A DNA stretch of 64,000 nucleotides, from positions 186,001-250,000 of the forward strand of contig JAAFJX010000002.1 in the NCBI GenBank assembly GCA_013299045.1. Direction: 5' to 3'. This document shows, piece after piece, positions 17,443 to 24,307 of the stretch. Position 1 is the first letter of the stretch, and each line of letters begins with the position of its first letter. The stretch comes from Cytophagales bacterium. GTDB taxonomy: Bacteria; Bacteroidota; Bacteroidia; Cytophagales; Bernardetiaceae. The position numbers and the translations under genes were made by a program. A model generated the notes under the pieces. It saw only the letters and a list, made by a program, of their open reading frames with translations, did no database searches and had not been told where the DNA came from.

Positions 17443-18246
17443 ATGAAACAACTTTTTACTTACTTGGCCATTTGTTCACTACTCTTTGTGTTGGCCTGCG
17501 AAAAAGAAGAAGACCCACAAGCCCTACCTATCGCTAATTTTGAAGTAGTCATTCGCGATTCTCTGACCTCCTCGCGTGTGGTGCTCATCAACAAATCCGA
17601 AAATGGTGACACCTATTTCTGGGATTTTGGGGACGGCAACACCAGCACGGCAGAAGCTCCCAGCCATTTTTATAACAACAGTGGTATCTACACGATTCGC
17701 CTGGTCGTCAAAAACAGCGTAGGCGTAAGCAGAATTGCCAAAACAGCGCAAATTGTAGGCCCACCCGAATCCGCTTTTGACTTCCTGAATGCGGGCTGCA
17801 ATGCAGATTGTGATATTTCTTTTATCAATCAGTCTAAAAACGCTACGTCTTACAAATGGGACTTTGGCGATGGCAATACCAGCCGCACCATGAACCCCAT
17901 ACACACTTACAAAAAAGCAGGGCTTTATACGGTGCGCCTGGTGGCAATGAGCGCTACAGGTGCAGATGAACAAAGCCGCAGTTTACGCATCAACAACGCC
18001 AAACAACTGCCTTTAGCCAAGTTCAAAGTCATTAACAATGAATGCAAAGGCCCGTGCGAAATCCTGTTTGAGAACCAATCCGAAAATGCAGCCACTTTTG
18101 AATGGGACTTTGGGGACGGCAACAGTACCAGCAAACCCTCACCTACATACAAATACGCCAAATCAGGCGTTTACACTGTTTCCTTGGCTGCCTTTAGCGA
18201 AGACGGTACAGTTAGCAGAACTTCCAGAACCATCAGCATCAAATAA
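17443..18246 (+). CDS. Lipoprotein with three PKD domains
   Basis: The gene encodes a surface or periplasmic lipoprotein of 267 aa. The signal MKQLFTYLAICSLLFVLAC has a lipobox ending in Cys19 followed by acidic residues. Three PKD (immunoglobulin-like) repeats follow, each with the WDFGDGN core and an IYTIRLVV/LYTVRLVA-type strand; the cores lie near residues 60, 140 and 225. PKD domains mediate protein or polysaccharide contact and have no catalytic role. An upstream in-frame ATG at 17365 was rejected because the lipoprotein signal starts at 17443. It is followed after 15 nt by a paralogue, so the two form an operon. Confidence 0.85.
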   Translation: MKQLFTYLAICSLLFVLACEKEEDPQALPIANFEVVIRDSLTSSRVVLINKSENGDTYFWDFGDGNTSTAEAPSHFYNNSGIYTIRLVVKNSVGVSRIAKTAQIVGPPESAFDFLNAGCNADCDISFINQSKNATSYKWDFGDGNTSRTMNPIHTYKKAGLYTVRLVAMSATGADEQSRSLRINNAKQLPLAKFKVINNECKGPCEILFENQSENAATFEWDFGDGNSTSKPSPTYKYAKSGVYTVSLAAFSEDGTVSRTSRTISIK

Positions 18247-18261
18247 AACCTCTTTAGGACT

Positions 18262-19320
18262 ATGAATAAGCACTTATTTTGCGTTATTGGCCTCTTATTA
18301 GCGCTTTTACTTTCCTGCCAAGAAGAAGAAAAACCAGCGCCTCTACTCCCTTTGGCCGAATTTAATACGAGCCAGTCTGACTCTCTGGCCAATTTGCTCA
18401 TAGAATTTGAGAATAAATCTACCAATGCGAGTTCCTTTATCTGGGACTTCGGCGACGGCCAGTCTTCTACCCAGAAAAGCCCCAAGCATCGCTACGAACA
18501 AGGCGGAGTTTATACCGTTAGACTCACAGCTCTCAACAAAGATGGCAGCGATGTTATGACGCGCACCGTGCGTGTGGCCGACGTACCGCTTGCCGATTTC
18601 AGTTTTGTGCGCTTTGACTCCCTTGATACTGCCAGCCGTGCGCCTGTAGAAGTTATCTTCAAAAACCTGTCTGTTAATGCTGACCGCTATTTTTGGGACT
18701 TTGGTGATGGCCATACTTCCAGCCAAGGCCACCCCATTCACCGCTACGAACAAGGTGGCACTTACACAGTGAGCCTTGCTGCTTATAAGGGCGGGCGCGT
18801 ACACCGTACCGAGCGCAGCATAGCTATACGCGAAGCCCAGCCCATGCCTTTTTCTGCTTTTGAAATCATAGGTGGCGGCTGCGTAGCACCTTGCGAGCTG
18901 AGTTTCGTCAATAATTCTAAAAATGCTTCCACCTACGTCTGGGATTTTGGCGATGGCACTAGTTCGGAAGTTAAAGAACCTAGCAAACGCTACGCTAAAG
19001 GTGGTTTTTATACCATTACGCTCAAAGCAACAGGGGCAGGTGGTACGGACATCAGCACACGCTCGGTAAACGTTATTCCGCGGCCAGTGGCCAAGTTCAT
19101 TTATACAGGCGGCGACTGCAAAGCTCCTTGTATTGTGAAGTTTATCAATCTTTCAGAAAACGGCGAAGAATACTTTTGGAACTTCGGCGACGGGACTTCC
19201 TCCACCGACAAAGAGCCAGAGTGCCGTTACGCCAAAGCGGGTCTTTATACCGTTACACTGACCGTCAGAGCCGCTGGTGTAAGTGCAGAAACCACGCAGC
19301 GCATTAAAATTGCGGAATAA
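18262..19320 (+). CDS. Lipoprotein with four PKD domains
   Basis: This is a paralogue of the preceding gene, 352 aa long. The lipoprotein signal (LFCVIGLLLALLLSCQEEE) is followed by four PKD repeats, each with a W(D/N)FGDG core and a YTV or YTI strand. Repeats 3 and 4 start with paired cysteines (GGCVAPCELSF and GDCKAPCIVKF) that probably form disulfides; the upstream gene has the same feature in its repeats 2 and 3. No enzymatic domain is attached. The gene is convergent with the ABC exporter and only 10 nt separate their ends. Confidence 0.85.
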   Translation: MNKHLFCVIGLLLALLLSCQEEEKPAPLLPLAEFNTSQSDSLANLLIEFENKSTNASSFIWDFGDGQSSTQKSPKHRYEQGGVYTVRLTALNKDGSDVMTRTVRVADVPLADFSFVRFDSLDTASRAPVEVIFKNLSVNADRYFWDFGDGHTSSQGHPIHRYEQGGTYTVSLAAYKGGRVHRTERSIAIREAQPMPFSAFEIIGGGCVAPCELSFVNNSKNASTYVWDFGDGTSSEVKEPSKRYAKGGFYTITLKATGAGGTDISTRSVNVIPRPVAKFIYTGGDCKAPCIVKFINLSENGEEYFWNFGDGTSSTDKEPECRYAKAGLYTVTLTVRAAGVSAETTQRIKIAE

Positions 19321-19330
19321 CCAAAACAAC

Positions 19331-21121
19331 CTAATCGGCGTTTTCTATCTGGAGTTGTTTTTCATACAGCTCCTGATAGAAGCCGTTTAGCCTCATAAGC
19401 TCTTCGTGTGTGCCTTGTTCTATGACCAAGCCGCCATCTAAAACTACAATTTTGTCTGCAATTTTGGCGGACGACACGCGGTGGGAGATAATAATAGACG
19501 TTCGGTTCTTCATAATCCGCTTTAGGTTATTCAGTATGATGTTTTCTGTTTTGGTATCTACTGCACTCAGGCAGTCGTCCATGAGCAAGATTTTAGGATT
19601 TCGGATAAGTGCTCTGGCTATGCTCACACGTTGTTTTTGACCGCCCGAAAGCGTTACGCCGCGCTCACCTATGACGGTATCAAAGCCTTTTTCAAAGCGT
19701 TGGATATTTTCCAATAAATCGGCATCTTTGGCAGCTTGTAGCACGTCCTGCTCGGAGTATTCACCTTCATTAAAGCCAAAGGCAATATTTTGGCTAATGG
19801 AGTCAGAGAACAAAAATACATCTTGGGGCACATAGCCAATTTGCGAACGGAGATAGGTCGGTTTATAGGCTTGTAGAGGTGTATTGTCTATCAAAATTTG
19901 CCCGCTTGTGGGGTCATAGCCTCTACAAATCAAATTGGCCAGAGTGCTTTTTCCAGAGCCGGTAGTGCCCAGAATAGCCAAAGATTTGCCTGCTTCAATT
20001 TCAAAAGAAACATTATCAAGTGCCTTTATGCCAGATTCTGGGTAAGTAAAGGTAACGTTGTCGAACTTAACTCCACCTTGTATATCTTTTTCTAAGTTTT
20101 GGTTAGAAACTATGTCAGATTCCATCGTCATAAATTCATTAATGCGCTTTTGGGAAGCGGCAGCCCTTTGCACAATGCTGGTAGTCCAGCCTAATGAAGC
20201 CACAGGCCATGTGAGCATTGCCACATAAATCAAAAATTCTGCAATGTTGCCTGCCGTGATTGTGCCGTTCATGACCTCTATTCCACCCACATAAACCGTA
20301 ATAATGCTGCTAAAACCAATCAAGGCCATAATAAGCGGCGTAAAGAGAGAATTTACCTTAACAAGCGCCAAAGACTTGTCCATGTAGTCTGCTGAGGCCG
20401 AGGCAAACTCTTGCGCCATTGCTTCTTCTTTGACAAAAGCCTTAACAACTCTAATCCCGGTGAAGGTTTCCTGAACAAAGGTGGTAATATCCGAAAGACT
20501 TTTTTGTATTTCGGCAGAGCGTTGATTCATGTAGTTATGTACCCAATAAATACTCAAGGACAAAATAGGCAAAGGTAAAACCGAGTAGAGCGTCAGTTTA
20601 ACGTTCACCGTCAGCATATAAGCCACCACCATCACAAAAGTACCCACCATGTTGATAAAGTACATGATACCCGGCCCCAAATACATACGGACATGGCTTA
20701 CGTCTTCTGAAATCCGCGCCATGAGGTCGCCAGTATTATAGCGGCGATAAAAGCTCATGGGCAAACTTTGATACTTGTTGTAAATATCGCTTTTGAGCTT
20801 GTACTCTATTTTGCGGGACATGACAATGATTGTCTGTCGCATAAAAAACAAAAAAACGCCTCTAATCAAAGCCATGAGCACAATAAGCCCTCCATAAAGC
20901 AGAACGGAGGCGGCCAACACTTCGTCAATAAGCTCTCCGGCCGCCATGCCTTTGTGCAAACGATGCAACCCTATACTCTCGCTAACTAAGTCGAAAGCAT
21001 GACGAACAACCTGTGCGGGCACAATGGCAAAAACATTGGATAACAACACAAAGAAAATACCGCCCAGCAGATACCAAATGTATTCATAAAAGTATTTGTT
21101 TAAAAATTTTAATTCTTTCAT
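19331..21121 (-). CDS. ABC transporter, fused membrane and ATPase domains (MsbA/MdlB type)
   Basis: This is a half-transporter exporter of 596 aa. The transmembrane domain occupies residues 1-320 and the nucleotide-binding domain about 350-590. Walker A is LGTTGSGKSTLANLI, the Q-loop is IGYVPQDVFLFSDS, the signature is TLSGGQKQRVSIARAL, Walker B is ILLMDDCLSAVD and the H-loop is SHRVS. The residue after the Walker B aspartate is Asp, not the usual catalytic Glu, as in the degenerate half of some heterodimeric exporters. No partner half is adjacent. The substrate cannot be told from sequence; lipid or drug export is the family's usual role. Confidence 0.88.
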   Translation of the reverse strand: MKELKFLNKYFYEYIWYLLGGIFFVLLSNVFAIVPAQVVRHAFDLVSESIGLHRLHKGMAAGELIDEVLAASVLLYGGLIVLMALIRGVFLFFMRQTIIVMSRKIEYKLKSDIYNKYQSLPMSFYRRYNTGDLMARISEDVSHVRMYLGPGIMYFINMVGTFVMVVAYMLTVNVKLTLYSVLPLPILSLSIYWVHNYMNQRSAEIQKSLSDITTFVQETFTGIRVVKAFVKEEAMAQEFASASADYMDKSLALVKVNSLFTPLIMALIGFSSIITVYVGGIEVMNGTITAGNIAEFLIYVAMLTWPVASLGWTTSIVQRAAASQKRINEFMTMESDIVSNQNLEKDIQGGVKFDNVTFTYPESGIKALDNVSFEIEAGKSLAILGTTGSGKSTLANLICRGYDPTSGQILIDNTPLQAYKPTYLRSQIGYVPQDVFLFSDSISQNIAFGFNEGEYSEQDVLQAAKDADLLENIQRFEKGFDTVIGERGVTLSGGQKQRVSIARALIRNPKILLMDDCLSAVDTKTENIILNNLKRIMKNRTSIIISHRVSSAKIADKIVVLDGGLVIEQGTHEELMRLNGFYQELYEKQLQIENAD

Positions 21122-21252
21122 TATGAGCGCTTTTGTGTGTTATGGATAGTTCAGTGCGGTAATGGAATAAAGGAACACAAAGTTAGGTAAAATCTGTATC
21201 AGAAACGCATCTGCTCTTACAAATTCTATGAAATGGGGTATGTCTCAAACAA

Positions 21253-21289
21253 AAAAAAGACCACTTGCTATAAAGCGAGTAGTCTTTTT
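21253..21289 (-). terminator. Hairpin terminator downstream of the NlpC/P60 gene
   Basis: On the minus strand AAAAAGACTACTCGC pairs with GCAAGTGGTCTTTTT, with two G-T pairs, around a short loop, and the T-rich end follows. It sits 23 nt after the stop. Confidence 0.7.
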
Positions 21290-21311
21290 GTATAATTACA
21301 ACTTTCAAGGG

Positions 21312-22133
21312 TTATTTTTTGGTATTTTTCACCATCATGATGGCCTTTTTCTCAAGCTCTTGGATAAGCTCATCACGTTGTGCTTCATATTTTGCTTCGC
21401 CTATAACACGACGTGCGCCTATCAAACGCTTTGCATAATAAGCGCGCCAGCTAGAACCACCTTCCTCATCAATCGTGATGCCACGACGGGCCGCATGAAT
21501 CATTTTGAGAGGTTCGCCTTTTTCAGAGATAACAAGTGCAGCATGGCTTACGTAACGACTCTTGCGGCCCTGATGCCCAAAGAACAACAAATCGCCTTTC
21601 TGTGCTTCGGAAAGAGGGATATATTTTCCTTCACTGGCTTGTGCAGATGATGAGCGCGATATTTTGTAACCAAAATGAGACATTACAAAAGACGTAAAAC
21701 CGGAACAGTCAAAACCTCGGCTAGAATAGCCTGCGCTGCGGTAAGGCGTGCCTAAATATTCCTTGGCGTAGAGAATGATGTTGTCGCGCAACTCATAAAA
21801 AGGTTCGGATTTTGGCAATTCTACCTCTGGGAGGGCTGCCATCAATAAGTCGTCTATCTGTGGGTTGGCTACTTCCAAAGCCTGATAGGTATTAAATGTG
21901 CCGAGAGGCTGCAAATACTCGGGCATTACCTGCTCTGGTTTTATGAATACAGAGCGTACTTTATGCGCTATGGTGCGGGCTTTATAGCGAATTACTTTCT
22001 TAACTTGCTGAACTTTATCGGATTTATTGCGTTTATCTCTGTTTTTTGCGGAAGTTGTGAAGCCACTTAGGAAAAAAGCCAATAGGACAAATAAAAAAAT
22101 GGAATTGAAATGGGTGTTTACACGTACTAGCAT
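21312..22133 (-). CDS. Exported NlpC/P60 cysteine peptidase (putative peptidoglycan hydrolase)
   Basis: The protein has about 273 aa. An N-terminal hydrophobic signal (SIFLFVLLAFFLSGFTTSA) precedes a lysine-rich spacer. The NlpC/P60 domain covers residues about 140-255, with the catalytic Cys in RGFDCSGFTSFVM, the His in VSHAALVIS and a third polar residue in MIHAARRG. Such enzymes cleave the peptide stem of peptidoglycan. The ATG at 22133 (MLVRVNTHFN) places the signal close to the N-terminus; a start at 22163 would add ten residues. The 5' leader contains paired hairpins at 22309-22345. Confidence 0.85.
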   Translation of the reverse strand: MLVRVNTHFNSIFLFVLLAFFLSGFTTSAKNRDKRNKSDKVQQVKKVIRYKARTIAHKVRSVFIKPEQVMPEYLQPLGTFNTYQALEVANPQIDDLLMAALPEVELPKSEPFYELRDNIILYAKEYLGTPYRSAGYSSRGFDCSGFTSFVMSHFGYKISRSSSAQASEGKYIPLSEAQKGDLLFFGHQGRKSRYVSHAALVISEKGEPLKMIHAARRGITIDEEGGSSWRAYYAKRLIGARRVIGEAKYEAQRDELIQELEKKAIMMVKNTKK

Positions 22134-22308
22134 TGTTAAAGAGGTTAAGTGTAAGTCGTCCAAAGATGGTAATCGTTTAGATTAAGACCCTGCAAGTTTA
22201 ATAGGTTTACCTCCACAACTCCAAATTTTTAACAAATAAAATTCAAGATGCCAGCACTACAGGACAAGACCTAGATGAGCACAAATCCTGTAAAAGTTAT
22301 ATTTTTTG

Positions 22309-22345
22309 ATTCAAATAGGCGTATTTGAATTAGAATAATCTAATT
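22309..22345. other. Two overlapping palindromes in the nlpC upstream region
   Basis: ATTCAAATA and TATTTGAAT form a perfect 9-bp stem around GGCG (22309-22330). AATTAGA and TCTAATT form a second stem around ATAA (22328-22345), followed on the plus strand by a T run. They share three bases and so cannot both fold fully. The rest of the 405-bp gap between 22134 and 22538 holds no gene that I can support. Confidence 0.4.
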
Positions 22346-22475
22346 TTTTACAGTATAAAAAAAAATCATTTTTTTTTTCAGGTCTTGCAACCTTTTTATG
22401 ACTAACACGGTCTTAGTGTTTTTTTAACAAATTTTAACACCGCAAAGAGTACGCTTTCATGGCGTTCATACACAT

Positions 22476-22512
22476 AAAAAAAGCACCTCAAAATTTTGCA
22501 TTCTGAGGTGCT
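22476..22512 (-). terminator. Terminator of the Cys/Lys-rich peptide gene
   Basis: On the minus strand AGCACCTCA pairs with TGAGGTGCT and is followed by a run of T. It lies about 27 nt after the stop of gene 22539-22802. Confidence 0.8.
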
Positions 22513-22538
22513 ATGAAGCGTTAAAAATTCGTGCAGAA

Positions 22539-22802
22539 CTAGCTTGTTTTTTCTTTGCTGCAGCAAGACTTTTTCTCGCCTGTAGAAGTGCCGCAAGATT
22601 TTTTTTCTGCGCCTTCAACCGCTTTTTTGCAGCAGTCTTCTTTTTTGCACTTTTTAGGGTTGCACTTCTTCTTTTTCTTTTCTTTATCTTTTTCTACTGT
22701 GATAGAAGTAGCGTTTTCGTTGCTGTTGGCATTTACAGCATAAGTAACTGTACCAACGCCTAAAAAGGCCACCAAGATAGAACCAATAATCAGGTTTTTC
22801 AT
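22539..22802 (-). CDS. Small exported Cys/Lys-rich protein
   Basis: The protein has 87 aa. The first 22 residues form a signal peptide (LIIGSILVAFLGVGTVTYA). The mature part is dominated by lysine, glutamate and cysteine: KKCNPKKCKKEDCCKK followed by SCG and SCC near the C-terminus, seven cysteines in all. The spacing CxxxxCxxxxCC looks like a metal-binding or disulfide-rich peptide, but it matches no family I recognise. A periplasmic metal-sequestering role is a guess. It has its own terminator and no close neighbour on the same strand. Confidence 0.72.
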   Translation of the reverse strand: MKNLIIGSILVAFLGVGTVTYAVNANSNENATSITVEKDKEKKKKKCNPKKCKKEDCCKKAVEGAEKKSCGTSTGEKKSCCSKEKTS

Positions 22803-22964
22803 ACGTTTTGTTTTTTTGAGGTGAAGAGAAATGATTAAGGAAAATTAAGCAAGCAGCTAGGCTGCTGGTGTGTTAATGAAAGCTGGCGCAAAGTTAAGCA
22901 CTTTCTATAACACACTATATACTAACGCTTAAAAATTAACAAAGTTTTTAGGCGTTATAACCAA

Positions 22965-22996
22965 AGAGGTATGCTCCTCGCGAAGCACACCTCTCT
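22965..22996 (-). terminator. Hairpin terminator downstream of the hydroxyacyl-CoA dehydrogenase
   Basis: On the minus strand AGAGGTGTGCT pairs with AGCATACCTCT (one G-T pair) around TCGCGAGG. It lies about 34 nt after the stop. Confidence 0.65.
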
Positions 22997-23029
22997 GGGA
23001 AGGGTTATGAATGGCATTCAGAACTTCAT

Positions 23030-23920
23030 CTACTTCGCAAATCGGGCTGCTACCTTAATATCTTTTGAGCCAGCAGCATAGGTATAAAAGCCACTACCAG
23101 ACTTTGCGCCAAGGTGGCCAGCACTGACCATGTTGTTCAAAAGAGGGCAAGGTGCATATTTAGGATTGCCGAAACCTTCATAGAGTACGTCCAGAATCCA
23201 CTTACATACGTCCAGACCAATAAAATCTGCCAGTTGAAGCGGCCCCATAGGATGCGCCATACCCAGTTTCATAACGGTATCAATTTCTTCTACACCCGCC
23301 ACACCCTCATAGAGCGTATAAATGGCTTCGTTAATCATAGGCATAAGAATACGATTAGCCACAAAACCAGGATAGTCGTTTACCTCCACCGGCGACTTAC
23401 CCAGATGGCGCGAAATATCCATCACTTCCTTACAAACTTCGTTTGATGTGGAATAGCCTCTAATGACCTCAATGAGCTTCATAACCGGAACAGGGTTCAT
23501 AAAGTGCATTCCAATAACTTGCATGGGGCGTTTGGTGGCGCGAGCTATACTGGTAATGGATATTGAAGATGTATTTGAGGCCAAGATAGCCGAGGAAGGG
23601 GCGTTTTCGTCTAGTTTTTTGAAAATATCTAGTTTAACGCTCAAGTTCTCACTGACCGCCTCCACGACCAAGTCGGCATTTTTAACACCTTCTTCAATCG
23701 TTGTAAAAGTACTAATCCTACTCAAAGCAAGGCTTTTGTCGGCCTCTGTCAAGCTGCCTTTAGCCACTTGCCTGTCCATGTTTTTAGAAATATTGGCCAA
23801 AGCCCTCTCGAGTGCTTGCGCCGAAATATCCACCAAAGATACTTGATAGCCTGTTTGCGCAAAAACGTGAGCAATACCGTTGCCCATTGTACCCGAACCA
23901 ATTACCGAAATATTTTTCAT
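23030..23920 (-). CDS. hbd: 3-Hydroxybutyryl-CoA (3-hydroxyacyl-CoA) dehydrogenase
   Basis: The enzyme is NAD-dependent and oxidises or reduces 3-hydroxyacyl-CoA in fatty-acid or butyrate metabolism. The Rossmann fingerprint ISVIGSGTMGNGIAHVFAQ is at the N-terminus. LASNTSSISIT and GMHFMNPVPVMKLIEVI carry the catalytic His and surrounding residues. The C-terminal dimerisation half contains NDYPGFVANRILMPMINEA and GMAHPMGPLQLADFIGLD. The length of 296 aa matches the short monofunctional form. No thiolase or crotonase is adjacent, so the pathway is not resolved by context. Confidence 0.92.
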   Translation of the reverse strand: MKNISVIGSGTMGNGIAHVFAQTGYQVSLVDISAQALERALANISKNMDRQVAKGSLTEADKSLALSRISTFTTIEEGVKNADLVVEAVSENLSVKLDIFKKLDENAPSSAILASNTSSISITSIARATKRPMQVIGMHFMNPVPVMKLIEVIRGYSTSNEVCKEVMDISRHLGKSPVEVNDYPGFVANRILMPMINEAIYTLYEGVAGVEEIDTVMKLGMAHPMGPLQLADFIGLDVCKWILDVLYEGFGNPKYAPCPLLNNMVSAGHLGAKSGSGFYTYAAGSKDIKVAARFAK

Positions 23921-24220
23921 AACAAGTAAAGAAGGCGACCCTAAGCGCCTATGAATGGGATTAAGAAAAGAACCAATAAAATCTATTCAATGAAGAACTG
24001 AAAGTCAAGGCCTTTTGTTTCAATGGCGCTTGTTATTGAAGCCCTCTCACCAATAAATTGCTGCAAATTTATTAAAATTCGTACAAAAATCTAGCCTTCT
24101 TTAAAAATATCTCTCGTTTTTCATTTGAGATAGAAACTGCCTGGCTGGCGCAAAAAGAATGACACAATGCAATTTTTTTATTCATTTTTGCTATTATTGC
24201 ATGAAATATGATAGCTATGA

Positions 24221-24249
24221 TTGATAACGAGATAGCGTGCTTAACTTTG
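24221..24249 (+). promoter_or_regulatory. Promoter of the TPR-CHAT gene (TTG-N18-TAACTTTG)
   Basis: TTG at 24221-24223 and TAACTTTG at 24242-24249 match the Bacteroidota -33/-7 elements with 18-nt spacing. The start codon is about 58 nt downstream. The remainder of the 387-bp gap (23921-24307) is AT-rich with no gene seen. Confidence 0.55.
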
Positions 24250-24307
24250 GCTAAGTTCCTATTATAATGTTGCTACTTCACAAACCTTTAGAATACCCAA
24301 AAACTTT

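Noticed and set aside
17524-17973. Minus-strand frame of 149 codons inside the PKD lipoprotein gene
   Set aside because: It mirrors the PKD repeats on the opposite strand; the repeated codons cause the long frame.
19321-19330. An operon of PKD lipoproteins with the ABC exporter
   Set aside because: The genes are convergent, with their stop codons 10 nt apart, so they are not co-transcribed.
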